DNA of 5,373 nucleotides from JANNRR01 sp043736155 (GTDB lineage: Bacteria; Pseudomonadota; Alphaproteobacteria; Rhodobacterales; Rhodobacteraceae), in NCBI GenBank assembly GCA_043736155.1, contig JAYTDA010000065.1:1-5373 (forward strand). The letters run 5' to 3'. Below the pieces are notes generated by a model. It was not told where the DNA came from, made no database searches, and was given only the letters and a program-made list of their open reading frames with translations. A program made the translations under genes and the position numbers. This document shows, in pieces, positions 5,004 to 5,373 of this stretch (positions within the stretch are counted from its first letter, which is position 1; the number at the start of each line of letters is the position of its first letter).

Positions 5004-5373
5004 TCAAGCGGCCAGCCGCTCCTCGATGGTGGTGAGGATGCTTGCGATGTTCGAAGCAGGCGCGCCAATGGCCCCGGCGATGTTGGCAGCCGGTGCCACA
5101 ATGCAGCCCACGATCGAAGCAATAAGCTCCTCACGCGACGGCATCATTGACACGGCTTTGACACCAGCGGCGTCCAGCGCCGTATTGCCCATTGCACCGC
5201 CAAGGATCACGAACTTGTCGTTCGCTTTGGCAAATGCATCCGCGACCTTGGCAGCAGCTACCGGGTCTTCGGAGGAGGCAATGACGGTCATGCCCTTCAA
5301 CAGGCTGCCGATGCTTTCGCAGGGCTTCCCTTCAAGGGCGATCTTGGCGAGCTTGTTCTTGGCAACGCGAATG
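5004..5373 (-). CDS. rplJ: 50S ribosomal protein L10, C-terminal part (N-terminus beyond window)
   Basis: The frame is open from the right edge to the TGA at 5006-5004 and yields 122 residues beginning IRVAKNKLAKIALEGKPC; roughly 50 N-terminal residues are missing if the full length is the usual 170 or so. The TTG at 5300 and ATG at 5291 are internal codons, not starts, because clear L10 sequence continues upstream. L10 is the base of the ribosomal stalk: its globular part binds 23S rRNA together with L11, and its C-terminal helix carries L7/L12 dimers. Visible are SSEDPVAAAKVADAFAK, ILGGAMG, MPSREELIASIV and the C-terminal repeat-like helix APAANIAGAIGAPASNIASIL. In enterobacteria L10 represses its own operon by binding the rplJ leader, which lies outside this window. 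Confidence 0.96.
   Translation of the reverse strand, partial: IRVAKNKLAKIALEGKPCESIGSLLKGMTVIASSEDPVAAAKVADAFAKANDKFVILGGAMGNTALDAAGVKAVSMMPSREELIASIVGCIVAPAANIAGAIGAPASNIASILTTIEERLAA

Noticed and set aside
4467..5150. Plus-strand frame of 227 codons preceded by a GGAGG-like sequence and an ATG
   Set aside because: The purine run is a tempting ribosome binding site, but the frame is antisense to rplL and rplJ and is a Ser/Ala/Arg-rich low-complexity translation typical of a shadow frame.
5291..5300. Internal TTG or ATG as the start of a short 98-residue protein at rplJ
   Set aside because: The same frame continues upstream to the window edge with clear L10 sequence (IRVAKNKLAKIALEGKPC), so these are internal codons.
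1..5373. CRISPR arrays, tRNA or rRNA genes, insertion sequences, phage or defence genes
   Set aside because: No spaced direct repeats, cloverleaf-type segments, transposase-like frames or foreign genes were seen; the window is almost entirely core operon genes.

Overview
The window is a slice of the ribosomal protein / RNA polymerase (rplJ-rplL-rpoB-rpoC) operon. Every gene lies on the minus strand, so transcription runs from high to low coordinates. The proteins point to an alphaproteobacterium of the Rhodobacteraceae/Rhodobacterales type: the beta subunit is about 1377 residues and begins MAQTYSGQKR, the beta-prime subunit begins MNQELTTNPFNP, and L7/L12 is 123 residues ending AKVELK. The DNA is GC-rich by eye. 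Genus cannot be assigned from sequence reading alone.

Layout in transcription order: (1) the C-terminal two-thirds of rplJ (ribosomal protein L10), running off the right edge; (2) a 67-nt gap with a small hairpin; (3) rplL (L7/L12), complete; (4) a 246-nt gap with two strong hairpins just after rplL, a long-range stem, and a hairpin just ahead of rpoB; (5) rpoB, complete, filling about 77% of the window; (6) a 101-nt gap with a dense inverted-repeat cluster, then a C-rich stretch and the rpoC ribosome binding site; (7) the first 27 codons of rpoC, running off the left edge.

The gene products belong to two machines made in step. L10 anchors L7/L12 dimers on the ribosome stalk, where translation factors bind. 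Beta and beta-prime form the catalytic core of RNA polymerase. In enterobacteria, the stoichiometry difference between stalk proteins and polymerase subunits is set by partial termination and RNase III cleavage in the rplL-rpoB gap. The hairpins in the same gap here are candidates for a similar role, but that is inference.

I found no undescribed gene system: this is a conserved housekeeping operon. What deserves a second look is non-coding: the competing inverted repeats between rpoB and rpoC, the hairpin pair after rplL, an 11-base motif shared by the rplL and rpoB leaders, and an AT-rich, rare-codon patch inside rpoB.
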